Shown: in pieces, positions 37,298 through 48,922 of the stretch | How positions within the stretch are numbered: the stretch's first letter is position 1 | Layout: the number at the start of each line of letters is the position of its first letter | Source: Strongylocentrotus purpuratus | Lineage: Eukaryota > Echinodermata > Echinoidea > Camarodonta > Strongylocentrotidae | Length of the DNA stretch: 64,000 nt | Reading direction: 5' to 3' | Assembly (NCBI RefSeq): GCF_000002235.5 | Contig: NW_022145613.1 | Span: 17,670,883-17,734,882, forward strand | Position numbers and translations under genes: made by a program | The notes under the pieces: model-generated | What the model was told of the DNA's origin: nothing | Seen by the model: only the letters and a program-made list of their open reading frames with translations | Databases searched by the model: none

Positions 37298-37521
37298 CAT
37301 AGACAAAGCAATATTGGTTAGGTTTAAATCTTTATATATAAAACATATAAATATATAATGCAACTGATTCCGGAAAAAAATGTCCACATAAAGATCTATC
37401 ACACAGTAGAATTCCCTTGTCTATGAAAACATTGGCAATACTACATATTCAAAATGAGTATAATCCCTCTTTTTGTATACTAGGAAATTTACAGTCTAAT
37501 AATCTCTGAAATTACCTTTAA

Positions 37522-38055
37522 AGGTACTGTATCCCTTTAGTAGCCAACATCAAATTCTGTTGAACTTTGCAGGAATTATGAATATGTCATGTATGTCCTA
37601 TCTGTGAAATTTAAACATTAGCAGTGTCCTAGTATTCAAATTATGCAAGGAAACCTGTTTACTTTTTTGACTTCCACGTCAGACACTATTGAGTGACTGA
37701 CTGACATCTTCTTTTCTTTGAAAATAACATACATCAAATGAGTTGTAACAGGTACATGAGCAATTGTTTACATTGATAAACCATTACTTGTAATAGCCAA
37801 CATTAAACTGATTGAATCTTTGTGCAGCACAAAACATACAACCATTCGGTACAAGGGTCTGAGAATCAGACTATTTACTAAAGTGATTGCTATCACTAAA
37901 GTCGATTTGACAACTAATGGTTGTTATTTTCCCACAAAAAGACATTTTCAAGCCCTTTCTTTTTGAAGGAAGTTCTAAATTAGTATTATCTTTCAAATGA
38001 CATTGGAATTCAACCTTTTCAATTTTTTGGGGCCTGCAAATGGCACATAGTACCT
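37522..38055. mobile_element. TTAA-flanked MITE, 534 bp
   Basis: The left end AGGTACTGTATCCC and right end GGCACATAGTACCT are inverted repeats, with TTAA outside each (37518-37521 and 38056-38059). The left ~145 bp are shared, inverted, with 28358-28495. No transposase is encoded. Confidence 0.85.
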
Positions 38056-38436
38056 TTAAAGACCTGCCCAGTTGGTGTTGTTGTATTTCATTGAAGACCA
38101 CCTTCCTTGGGTATTTGGGTCTCACATCCAACTGAGATTGCAAGAATGTCTAACCACCAAATCAAACAGGCTAAATATATCCAGCTTTGAATGGACAACA
38201 ACGTGAAACCATTCTATGCAAATCTTGAATACACTGCACATTCGCTTGCCTTTTTCGACAAAGAAAGACTTGCTATTGAAGATGTTTGCTAGCTTGTTAG
38301 ATAAATGCTTCCAAAGAATTGACCTGGCCAAGGAATTTGACTCACTCTTCAAATATTATTTGATGCGCATGATTAAAAAAAGATCAGCAAGGAATAATCA
38401 CAATGTGAATCAAATTTGAATAAAAAGTATTCTCTC

Positions 38437-38695
38437 CATATCTCACCCCTCTCTCTCCTCCCCTCTTTCTCTCTCTCCCCTCTTTCTCTCTCTCCCCTCT
38501 CTCTTCTTTCTCCCTCTGATAACCCCTATCTCTCTCTCTCTCTTTCTATATCACTCTCTCTCTCTCTCACTTTTTCTCTGTCTATGATCCGTCTCTCCAT
38601 GTCTGCCTTCTTTTCCTCCTGTCCATATCTCTCCCTCCTTCACTTTCTCTCTCTCTCTCTCTCTCTCTTACCTACATTACCCCCCCCCCCCCTCC
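38437..38695. repeat. (TC)n microsatellite ending in poly-C
   Basis: Interrupted CTCTCTCCCCTCTTT blocks and (TC)n lead to a C homopolymer at about 38680-38692. The overlapping Ser/Leu-rich frame is an artefact. Confidence 0.95.
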
Positions 38696-39117
38696 CATTC
38701 TATTACTCCTTTATACTTCCTCATTCTTCATGATCCTCCTAAACTTACGCCAGTCACACTCTGCACCCCTCTCATATCTCTAACTCGCAATATTACCCCC
38801 AGGGCTATTCCCCACAGAACATGAGAGGAACATTATTCTCATTATCAGCACAAAAGATCCGAGCTTCTCATGTTCCCCTTAATGCTATCCTTGAGGAACA
38901 TTATCCTAAACCTTTCAATAGACTTTTATTTGCAGTGAAAAGAGCTAATTTGGGGAGAATGCTTACAAGTTCTCCAGAAGCATTTCATTTGACGTATACA
39001 CCTCTAGTTGTTAGGAGCAGACAAGTCATAAGCCTCGATATACAACAAAAGAACATCAAATAGATTGATTTCTTCCACATCTTGCTGCTCTTGTTATGTC
39101 ATGGGGGTAAGGTTAGT

Positions 39118-39165
39118 GGCAATTTTTTTTTCACTACCGTTACTTCGTGAAAACAGCGACGAATT
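39118..39165. mobile_element. Small palindromic foldback element, half copy
   Basis: Only the right arm is present: CACTACCGTTACTTCGTGAA followed by AACAGCGACGAATT, matching the right side of the 60867-60971 copy. Confidence 0.75.
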
Positions 39166-40249
39166 ACGGGCTGCAGAGCAGATATAAAACATTTAACATT
39201 TTATGAATATGAAGCTATTGATTTTCCTAAGATGTTGTTTAAATGTAAACCTGGATGGAAGGGTACTTCCCCACTCCTACTGTACATCAAGACTTCAGTG
39301 AAAAGGCCCTTTCTATATCTATATTGCTGTCTACATACTGGTATAATCAAACAAGGTAGCTATCATCAATCGTGAAATGATAGTTTAGGACTTCATGATC
39401 AAAGTTTTCACAAAACTATATTTTCTTCAGCAAGGGTATGGACACAAAGAACACATTCAGAAAGGACATGTAAATTCTTTCTGATCAAGTTTGTCACTTG
39501 ATTGATTGATTCAATTTATTCCATTTCATAAATCAATTGTTTGCACAATAAAAAAAACATAGTAAGTTCAAAATTATGAAATGAAACATGAACCTACTGG
39601 AAAGCATAGCTTGTTTTTGTAGGTTCCTGTGTATGAAAATTGCTTTTCCATTTCTACTGGTACTCAAGAAGAATTATATGGAAATCAATATCTGTGGTCA
39701 AAGAGGAGAGATAACTATTTTCTGCATAATAATGGTACTCTGTTTTGTTAGATGATACAAGATACCAATATGCCCCTTTAAATAAGACGAGCTAGTACCA
39801 CAGAGTCTTCCAAACACGACAAGAAAATGAATTAGTGGTGACAGCTCCATCTTCTTTCACCAACTACAAGTATGTCAACAGATGGTTTCTATGCCGATGT
39901 GAAAACAGGACAGAGAATCATGATGCTATAACCATTATTCTTTTCTTAAATTAAAACTATCCATCACCCTATCTGTAAAAAAAAACCCAGACACTTCATT
40001 TAATACCAATAACTTATTCCTGAGAGAAAAAACTTATTCCTGAGAGAATTATCATAAACTCTTTCATTGAATAAGTTTGATGGCTGGATACAGCCTTCCT
40101 TTTTGCATCTATGAAAGTCATGAAAAAAGAAAAAAACTGATGAAAAAAGGGCAGTATGGACACATTTTAAAGGTGTAAATCAAACAATGTAAATCTATTC
40201 ATAATCCAGGAAAGTCATTGTGGATTCATGAATGGCAAAAACAAAAGAA

Positions 40250-40326
40250 GGGCACTAATCCATTCCTACTTTCCAGTTATAATTCACTGTGAATTATAAC
40301 TGGAAAGTAGGAATGGATTATTGCCC
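40250..40326. repeat. Near-perfect 77-bp palindrome (potential cruciform)
   Basis: Arms of 38 bp around a single central T (40288) pair with one mismatch: the left arm runs GGGCACTAATCC to AATTCAC and the right arm GTGAATT to GGATTATTGCCC. It is followed at once by two ACTGTGACAGT palindromes. No target-site duplication identifies it as a known element. Confidence 0.9.
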
Positions 40327-41129
40327 TACTGTGACAGTACTGTGACAGTACATGCACCTGCACTACACATTAACAGGTTCACCAAACGCTCTCATATTTT
40401 ACTGTAATGGAATCATTGTACTTTTTAAATAAAACAATTCCAAATGTAAACAGCCTTAAATGTGAAACATAATTAAAAATTGTCAATAGACAGGTTGATT
40501 GGTTTGTCAATGTCATACTATCTGGAAACGGTTATGTCTTTTGGTCATTTAATACAGAATAATCCAAGATGATGTCACAGATTTGAATACAATTTTACAT
40601 TTCTATGTGTCGTGGCTGATGCTCCTTGAGGCATATAGCTACAAGCCTACATAATAACCCCATACTACTATTGCAACAGTGATACAGACATTTTCCACAC
40701 CTAGTTAGGCACTTGCTTTCCAAGTTAGTGCACCCTTCACTTTCGATTCACATCAAAAATTGTAACCCATAATTGGATCCCACCGAAGGAGGAAATTCCA
40801 AGCTAATTTATGGCCCAGCAAGCTACATGTGTACCTCTTCAAAGCATATTTCATTTTCACTACTCCTTGGAACCCAGTGTTTGGTTTGTGAGGGTAATGG
40901 ATTAAAACGAAGGACGGCTATTGTGATCTGAAACATATCATGGATGATGCATCAATAACTGGAACACATACAGCAATTTGAGAACCCTGTAATTAAATGC
41001 TTATGCCCATTCCTAAATTATACAGCTTCATCTTGTGATCTAATTTCTATCACAAATTCTAATTATATAGAGTAGATTTTCTAGAAGCTGTTTTTCTTCA
41101 CAATGCTGTTTGCTTGTTGGCTCCCTACT

Positions 41130-41250
41130 CTTTCTCTCTCTCTCTCCCTCAAATATACCTTGTATCTCTGTCTACCCCTTCAACATCTTTCTCCCACCCT
41201 CTCTATCTATCCCACTCCCCATCCCTCCCTCCCTCTCCCTCCCTCCCCCC

Positions 41251-41297
<47 letters not shown>

Positions 41298-41310
41298 TCC
41301 CTCTTCATTT
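41130..41310. repeat. (TC)n / CCCT microsatellite
   Basis: Pyrimidine tract with (TC)n at about 41254-41293. Overlapping frames are artefacts. Confidence 0.95.
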
Positions 41311-41785
41311 CAGGTTTTCATGCTACAAAACACACATTACCAATAATTATCCACCTTTCCATTTCCAGGTGACACTGCATGATCTCAAGACAAAATCACA
41401 TTGAGAAACAGAGACACATTCTACTCCACTCTGGAGTAGCCTATGCATAATCTTCTGAGGATATAATGTTTACTGTAAAATCAAACAAATATAGCTGAGA
41501 GAGAAACAAGTCTTCTCATTCAAACAGAGCTTCAATTCACTTGCATACTTTGATATACAATAGGCATGTTATTTCCCCCAAAACTCTTTGGATTTGGAAG
41601 GGAGTCAATACAGAGGCCTAGATTATCCAACTCATTGAGCCATGACAAATCACAGTCTTCATAATGTGTGTCTCTTTTATTGGTCTCTGTCTATATTTGT
41701 CTAAATGTATATGTTTCTCTTTCTCTTTGTGTTTGTCTTCTTTATTCAGTTTCCCCTGTTTCTCTCTTGTTTTCTTTTATTTTGA

Positions 41786-41881
41786 TCTCTCTCTCTCTCT
41801 CTCTCTCTCTCCCCCTTTCTCTGTCTCTCTCTCTTTCTCTCCCTGTCTCTTCCTCTGTCTGTCTGTGTCTGTCAGTCTGTC

Positions 41882-41938
<57 letters not shown>

Positions 41939-41940
41939 TC
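41786..41940. repeat. (TC)n and (TCTG)n compound microsatellite
   Basis: (TC)n blocks flank a GTCTGTCTGTCTG core near 41875-41902. Overlapping frames on both strands are artefacts. Confidence 0.95.
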
Positions 41941-42637
41941 TTCCCCTCTCTCTCAGGCTCTCTTCTTCCTCCTGCATTTATCACATATTATATGGCACTT
42001 GCTAAATATTTGAGAATACTCCAAAAAAATTAACGGTAATTTACCTCTTGTGTAAACAGAATTCCATTTAACTCAAATCATTCTAATAGTAACATTCATT
42101 AAAGTTACCCCTTGGGGTGACAATGCAATTGTAGTGAATTTCAGCCTCATCAGTTATGAAAACTGATGTGCTTTCATCCTCAGGGTTATGTTTTGCTTGT
42201 TATGTAATGTTTCTTTTTCTTTCCTTTTCTGTTCCCTCATATTTAACTCAAGTAGGCCTACTAATAAAACTTCAAATATGCAATATCTAAATCATTCAAG
42301 AACAGAAAAGGAAAAAAATATGTATTTTGCTTCAAGCACATGCTGCTCTATTGCGACCACAACTAGCATGACTAGTAATGGCAGTAGTTCTGCTAGTTGT
42401 GGCTGAATGTGGCCACTTCGGCTCCAGGTACGAGGCACTGGCAAGTTACAGGTACGGGAGAGTTACGGGGAAATCCACCTGTCGGAGCCCGTCCAACACG
42501 TTCAGACAACCACACATGATTAATCACGTCATGAAATGGGAAATGTACATCAAATTTTAATTCATTTCATCACAATCTCACACTATCATTATCAAAATCA
42601 TCCATAAAACGGCAAAATCTCATATTAAATTACTCAC

Positions 42638-42772
42638 CGCGTCGAGAGCGTCGTCTGAATCGTAATCTTCTAAGGATGCTAGTCCAAAACTTCCCAGCTG
42701 ATCACTCCATTTTTCATCCCACTTTCTTGCCAGGTGGTAGAGCCGGTGTTCCTTCCCATCCGACCAGCTCAT
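42638..42772 (-). CDS. First coding exon (45 codons) of an unrecognised host gene
   Basis: On the minus strand an ATG in good context (A at -3, GGAAACATGAG) opens a 45-codon frame that ends exactly at a consensus splice donor (GCG then GTGAGTAAT). Read through into the intron the frame stops five codons later, so splicing at the donor is the natural reading. The protein starts MSWSDGKEHRLYHLARKWDE and ends LEDYDSDDALDA. It is soluble and charged, rich in Trp, Lys and Asp, with no signal peptide or membrane segment, so the product is probably intracellular. The donor is phase 0, matching the exon at 8104-8280; joined, the two give 104 continuous residues with a smooth acidic-helical junction. 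The family is not recognised. The main doubt is the long distance to the second exon. The exon itself looks good. Confidence 0.65.
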
Positions 42773-43330
42773 GTTTCCAGCAAAGCTACGTCCAGTAATT
42801 CCCGTACTAATCCCACTGTTCTATGATGATGCTGCATGAGAAAAATGAATTTCTCCTCCAAAACATTCCACTCAGACTTCACCAATACTCACGATCTCGC
42901 AGAATTATGCACCCGTTTCGTTAGTTTTTCCAGGGGGTTCCCTGGTTTTTCAATTCTTGCTGAGCTGAGCAGAGACGACTTCAATTTCACTGAAGTGAGA
43001 GTGATACCTATTTTCTGTAGAGACACGAATAGGCTAGCTATCATGTTACGAATAACTTATTGTTACTAAGTCATTTGTGCTTCGTAATAGGTCGTTGCAC
43101 GGGAATTCCTGATCGCCAAGCTCAACTTGAAATCTTCATTGAATATTTGGTGATTTTTTTCGAGCGAAGTGAATGTGTTCTGCTACTCGACACTGTAGGA
43201 TGTAAAGCGAGAGATGGCGCTAAAGCACAAATGTCTTCGGTGAAAATTAAATTTCATTATTTTCGTTTCTGTTCGAGTATCCATAAAGACTATTCACAAC
43301 AAAATTCGTGATGAAAGGAGCTATCCAATG
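42773..43330 (-). promoter_or_regulatory. Probable 5' UTR and promoter region of the minus-strand gene
   Basis: This non-repetitive, CpG-containing ~550 bp lies directly upstream of the start codon and before the minisatellite. No clear TATA box or transcription start can be fixed. The call rests only on its position. Small plus-strand open frames here (42836-43069 and 43060-43311) are not supported as genes. Confidence 0.3.
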
Positions 43331-43344
43331 TCACCAGAGGCGGC

Positions 43345-44395
43345 GTTTCGGGGGGGGGGGGGGGAACAGTGCCCTCCAACTTTTTCAAGTATCCTCAAAG
43401 TGCCCCTTTTTGCATAGGAAAAGTGCCCTTTTAACTTTGTAAGAAGTGCCTCTTTTTACATAGGAAAAGTGCCCCTTTTACTTTGACAAGTGCCCCTATT
43501 AATTTTTCAAAGTGCCCCTTCTCCTTTCCACCTCTGATAAGTGCCCCTCTTATTTTGACACATACCCCTTTTCCTTTGACAAGCTCCCATTTTCCTTTGC
43601 AATATGTGTCCATTTTCCATTCTCATAAGTGCCTTTTTAAATCTCGAGTTAGTTCCCTTTTTCAGGTACGAGAAGGGCCCTTTTTCACTTTTGATAAACG
43701 CCCCCTTCACCTCTGATAATTTCCCTATTCAAATCTGAGAGGTTCCCCTTTTGCTTTGACAAGTTCCCCTTTTCCTTCCTAGTAAATGCTCTGTTTCCTT
43801 CTTATAAATGCCCCTACCCTTCCCATAATTACTTCCCATTAATTTAACATGTTTCTTTTTAATAAGGGCCACTTCCCCCTTCTTATAAAATCCCCCTTTC
43901 ACTCCAATAAATGCCCCTATTAAAATCTGATCGGTGCCCCTTTTCTTTAAACAAATGCACATTTCCCTTTATCATTAGTGCCCCTTTGTCATTCTCTTAA
44001 GTGCCTCTTTTCATTTATGGTCAGTGTACATTTTCAGATGCGATAAGTGCCCCTTTTCACCTCTGATAACTACCCTTTCAACAATAATATGTACCCCCTT
44101 TTCCTTTCTAATAAGGAACCTATTCCTATTTCATAAATGCCCCTTTTCACTTCTTATAAATGCCCCTATCACAATCTGATAGGTGCCTCTTTTCCGTCGA
44201 CAAATATGCCCATTTCCTCTTAATCCCTTATGCATGCCTCTTTTTTTAGGTGTAAGAAATGTCCCATTTTCACCTCTGATAATTGGCCTTTGTACTTTGA
44301 CACGTGCTCCTTTTTTTGTTTAATAAGTGTCTTAACCCTTTCGATAAGTGTCCCCTTTTCCTCTCATCATTAAACGTGCCCCTAATTTCAAGCGA
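43345..44395. repeat. Degenerate minisatellite built on AAGTGCCCCTTTT
   Basis: Over about 1 kb, boxes of GTGCCCCTTTT alternate with spacers such as ACTTTGAC, CACCTCTGATA or CTTTGACA at intervals of roughly 25-32 bp, giving some 35-40 diverged units. A CAGAGGCGGCG word and a G homopolymer (about 43351-43364) precede it and look like a hAT-style left end, but no matching right end was found. The Lys/Gly-rich minus-strand frames (several of 60-77 codons) come from the repeat. Confidence 0.85.
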
Positions 44396-44399
44396 CCAA

Positions 44400-46998
44400 G
44401 ACCAATAACCCCCAAACCTCGCTCGCTTGACAAAAAAGACCACACACTTTTTTTGACCTAACCTAGCCATCCTATCCTGTTTGATTTCTCGATGTTAACC
44501 GAAAAACTGTCATTCTTGGTATATTGTCGAAGAATTACATTCTTTTTAATCATATATTAATAATTGCAAAGAAAACAATTTACCTAAATAGATGCAAATT
44601 AGCTAAACCAAATATTTCTAACTTCATTTCCTTATTAATCAAATCGTATAAAATGGAGAGATACATTGCTATACGTAATGAGAAAAAAGCTGCCCATGAC
44701 AGCAGTTGGCAGGGCATGGCCCAATGGATATCCATTGTCAGATAAGAGAAGAATTTTTGTTGATATGTATAATGTAAAATGTATTATGTAATCAAATGTT
44801 CATTTTCACTGGTGTGTGAATCATTTGTCAAATATATCAATGTACCTTGAAGTGACCAAAAATAAAAAAGACAATTTCAGTACAAAAAAAACCCCTATCC
44901 ATCCTATCGCTTCACTTGATTGGCTCAATATAAACCATACGTCATGCACTAGTTATAAATATTCATGATACGCATGCACACAGAATCCGATGCTATAATT
45001 TATCAAATAATGAGATTTCATACAAAAATTACAAGTGCAAAGCTATGTTAACCTAAAGGTAATACAAAGTTTTGGTATGGGGTCATGAATTTGGTTCAAA
45101 TAAACATATTGGAAGCATATGCGATCCTACAATATTCAGTGATCATTGTCGCGGTTGAAATCGAGTCTAAATTTATGAAATTGTAAATAACAAACTTTTT
45201 ATGTTGTATAGCTCCCTCTTAAAGAGAAGGATGAGGGCTGGGAAGAGGTGAAACATAATTTGTGAGCGTTGTCATTGTTATTATGCAAGTGTGGAAGAAC
45301 ATCAGATAAAACATGTTCCCTGAAAAGCATGGCTCTTCAAATGCCTTCATATTTTAAATATGTCATGTAACATTGTACGGCCGTAGGCGCCATTTGAAAT
45401 TTATCAACATTTACCGGGAGCACCGGTAAATTTGTATATTCAATTTTTCTCGAAAGCAGAATTGTTTTAGGGGCTAAATTTTCTAGTGCTTATAATACAT
45501 CCACCGTGGCATCCAAATATATCAAAATTGTAAAGAATCACTATCCATGTCCAATTTTTACCTTTAAAATGAATTACATTGTGGCTTACCGTAAACGAAT
45601 GACTACCCAGGTCATAAATTGTCCATAATAATTGCGACATACTGGTCAAGTCCAGAATCTGGCCGATATAATTTTGATCTCCACTACACTGTATCAACGC
45701 AAATATTCATATATTCAAATGTCAATATGCAGCACATGATGGCTAGGTTAGGTTTATAAATGTACAGCTGACATAAGATGGCGCTAGAGTTTGTGCTTCT
45801 AGTCCAGTATTACAGACTGGACTACAGAACTCAATTGATACAAGACCCTCATATAATAATAATAAAATCTTTAACAAAAATGCACCATGTCATTATATGT
45901 AAATATGCTATAACAAGTTGGTTTAGTATGGGTTATGAAGCAGCACCTTCACCTTATACTTTTTGTTTATATGAGAAAATCTTTATTCAGATTGCTTAAT
46001 TGATATTGAACTAATTAATTTGCATAGAAGATATGTTTATACCTTTAACAATTTTCCTTTTTATAATGTTGTATCGGAATATATTAATATGAAGTATTAC
46101 CGTCACAGTTTCCTTTTTATATTGAAAAATCTATTTTCTCCCCTAAATTGCAGAATTGCATCACAATTTGTATACTTGACTCAATATGTATTATATTAGT
46201 TTGGATACTTATGGAAAATATTTAAAAAATATATCTGTGTTTATAATGTATGAGAGAATGTACTATGTTTATACTGTTAGAAAAATTATGTTCCTCTTTA
46301 TCATTTTGTATATGAAAATCTGAATAAAGGCATAAAAGCTTTTAAAAGAAATATTTTTTAAAAATGCTTAAAAAAAACAAACAACTTTCTCCAACAACCT
46401 CTCGTTAAATAAGCATAGCTAAAAATATGTTCATACGTCATAAAAAGGGAAGTTTTATTTCCTTTTATATGATACCGCATTTGCGATGATGGAGCCTGAT
46501 ATATTTTGAACTAAACAGTTTTAAACCAGCAATGCAAAACTTGAATTGTCCACGAGCATAGGACCTTTTCATCAACACAATGAACGGCTATTCATTACCA
46601 TCTCTTTATTTTCATATCATTTTTTTTAAACAGGCAATTCGGTCATGTCTTGTGGATAGGACTGGGGCTAATTATGGACTCATATCTCACTCGAGGTTGC
46701 ATATTGAGAGATGAATAAAGAAACATCATAACATATCAATTATATTTCCCAAACCAAATTGTCTACTTGGTTAATCACGTTAATTTGTTCAAATTGTTAT
46801 GAAATAAGCTGTCACTCGGCCCCTATTTATATTTTTCTCTAAAAATTCTGTTTTTATGTATCCATTCATTTCTAGCCTTTTGACAAGGCCTCATGACTTT
46901 GGCTAAGCGGCTGAGATGAGTCTAGATACCCGGGGTGAAAGCACTGGCCTTTACTCAGGTTTTCGCGATTAGTCTCTTTTTATTCGCTCGGCGTCTAA
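44400..46998. other. AT-rich DNA without recognised genes
   Basis: No coding exon, TIR element or tandem array was recognised apart from the inverted array fragment at 45221-45305 and a small ATTTACCGG...CCGGTAAAT hairpin near 45410. Confidence 0.5.
45221..45305 (-). repeat. Inverted, diverged fragment of the 1366-bp array unit
   Basis: The reverse complement matches the start of the array units (TTCTTCCACACTTGCATA, AACAATGACAACGCTCACA, CCTCTTCCCAG). It is the only fragment seen in opposite orientation and lies 3.7 kb outside the array, so the unit also exists as a dispersed repeat. Confidence 0.7.
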
Positions 46999-47380
46999 GG
47001 CTGCGTTCATGCTTAAATTTTGAAGGCAGAATGAGCGATCTGAAACGCTCATCGTAAACGCTCATCGTGATCGCAGTTCCACGATGCACTGTTCATGCTT
47101 ACTTCTCTGGCTCCCCCAGGCAATTCTCAGTGTGTGGCCTTAATTGGTCTTCCAGCTGGATTCGCAAACCTTCACTGTGCATGCTACGTAGACCCACTAG
47201 AGGTCAGTGCGTTGACCCCATTTAAACGCGTTTACAAATTGTAAACGCATCTTTTTGTGAGTTTACGATCGCCGTTTTTCGGTGATTCTACAAAAGTGAG
47301 CATGAACGCAATCGTGTTTTAAACTAAACGCGTAACAGATGCCTGATTCTGGCCGTCAAAATCAAGCATGAACGCGCCCT
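46999..47380. mobile_element. TIR element, 382 bp, with GCGTTCATGCTT ends
   Basis: The left end GGCTGCGTTCATGCTTAA and right end AAGCATGAACGCGCCC are inverted repeats. Internal GATGAGCGTTTC / AAACGCTCATCG-like and AAACGCGTTTAC pieces add hairpin structure. The target duplication is not identifiable, so superfamily is undetermined. No transposase is present. Confidence 0.7.
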
Positions 47381-47525
47381 ATCAGACATGTGGCCTTGTT
47401 TAAAGGCTAGCCTAATTCATACCTATCACCTGAATAAGCAAAAGGAATGTAAGAAATCCTGATAAGTGCAAGACCTTCCTAAGGCTCCGCCCCCTAGATT
47501 CCCGGCAAAGACTCTCCACCTTTAA

Positions 47526-47690
47526 AGATTAAGTTGAGTTCTGGTCATGCGACTGCATTGTGAAAGAAACGGTGTGGAATATCGATTAGAAAAGTTGATT
47601 ATCTAGCATATAAGTATTAGTGTGTAGCGCAATGTTCTGGAATCATCAAAATAATACGAAATTTGGCCCAGTCTTGAAGCACTGCACACA
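47526..47690 (+). mobile_element. Left part of a TTAA MITE (family of 17934-18315)
   Basis: TTAA at 47522-47525 is followed by AGATTAAGTTGAGTTCTGG and about 160 bp homologous to 17934-18090. The right half is missing; the next element starts at 47701. Confidence 0.8.
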
Positions 47691-47700
47691 AAAACATGTG

Positions 47701-48922
47701 CAATGCGTTCCAGAAAAAAACGAAACCGAGAATTATCGATGTCTTATCATAACTTAATCAAAATTATGATTAATAAATGACACATATTATTTGTAAAGCT
47801 TAGATCCTCCTCTTTCATTTGATGCGACTCATACGATGCGTATCTAACGCATGAGTGATTAAAAACAATTTGAAGAGAGAGTACAAAAAATCATTTGGCG
47901 GGCGGTATCTGAATTTCAAAGTGAAAATCACATTTCTAGAAATTTTATTTTCTGCTCTTTCATATGACACCTCAATCAGGAAAAATGAGCAAGGAATAAC
48001 AAAGGTCTCTATGTTTGAAATAATGCTTGCATTTTCATAATTTGATTAAACGAATTCGTTTTCACTGATTGCCTGCCGTACAACAGAGTTGACAAACGAC
48101 TTAACTCCGTGTCGTTGACGATTATCCATGCACAAAGAAGAAGAAAGACTCGATGCATGGCTGTTCGTCAATGAAACATCTGACCGGTTCTGGCCGTAAT
48201 TAAATTCCTAAAACCCCTGAGCTTCCTGAAGCTCCGCCCCCTCGTCCCCACCAGGGGCCCCATGGCGGGCCCCTGAATGCTTATCCGAGTTTTAAAAAAT
48301 GCCTCGGATCCCTGAGTTTAATGAGACTCAGCCACTTGGACCCCCACGCCAATTATTGACCTGTCAAAGTCATGAATAAGGTATCACGCCAATTATTGAC
48401 CTGCCAGAAATACGAATAAGGTATCAAAATATGCTCATCTGACCGTAATTAAATGCCCATATCCTTGAGCTTCTGGGGGCTTTGCTCTAGACCCCCACGC
48501 CAATTCTAGCTACACTCTACCTGATCGCAAATACTTTAGCCTCCCCCAACCCACTTTGAAAAATGTTCAGCGGGGCCTTCATGTAAGAGTTGTGGTGATG
48601 CGGATTTTTTTTCCTGCTTAGTCGATCCTTCACATCTGCCCCCCCCCCCATTGAAAAATCCTGGCAACGCCTGTGTATGAAAGGGCAGAAAATGAACTTT
48701 CTCTTTGAAATTCAGATACCACCCGCCAAATGACTTTTTGGTACCCTCTCTTCAAATTGTTTTTAATCACTCATGCGTTAGATATGCATCGTATGAGTTG
48801 CATTAAATGAAAGAAGAGGATCTAAGCTTTCCAAATTTGTGTCATTTATTAATCATAATTTTGATTAAGTTATGATAAGACATCGATAATTCTCGGTTTC
48901 GTTTTTTTTCTGGGACGCACTG
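47701..48922. mobile_element. Long-TIR element, 1222 bp (Tc1/mariner-like termini)
   Basis: Inverted arms of about 250 bp (to ~47960 and from ~48665) share AAAACGAAACCGAGAATTAT, TCGATGTCTTATCATAACTT and CGGGTGGTATCTGAATTTC-like blocks. The outer end CAGTGCGTCCCAGAAAAA with TA at 48923-48924 recalls Tc1/mariner termini. The left outer dinucleotide is TG, so that target copy has decayed. The centre is non-coding, with repeated GAGCTTCxxGxxGCT and GACCCCCACGCCAATTATTG boxes plus a right-end-like CCTGGCAACGCCTG at about 48661, hinting at another nested piece. Confidence 0.75.

Larger units (their letters stand above)
8281..42637 (-). other. Putative 34-kb first intron of the minus-strand gene
   Basis: Between the two phase-0 exons there is no other convincing exon on either strand. 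The stretch holds AT-rich DNA, MITEs and microsatellites, listed separately. Linking the two exons into one transcript is an inference from strand, phase match and the lack of intervening genes. They could instead belong to two genes. Stretches within it that show no repeat or gene include 9911-13430, 13660-15230, 18320-20995, 26401-28357, 31801-32635, 33050-34340, 39166-40249 and 41941-42637. Confidence 0.4.
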
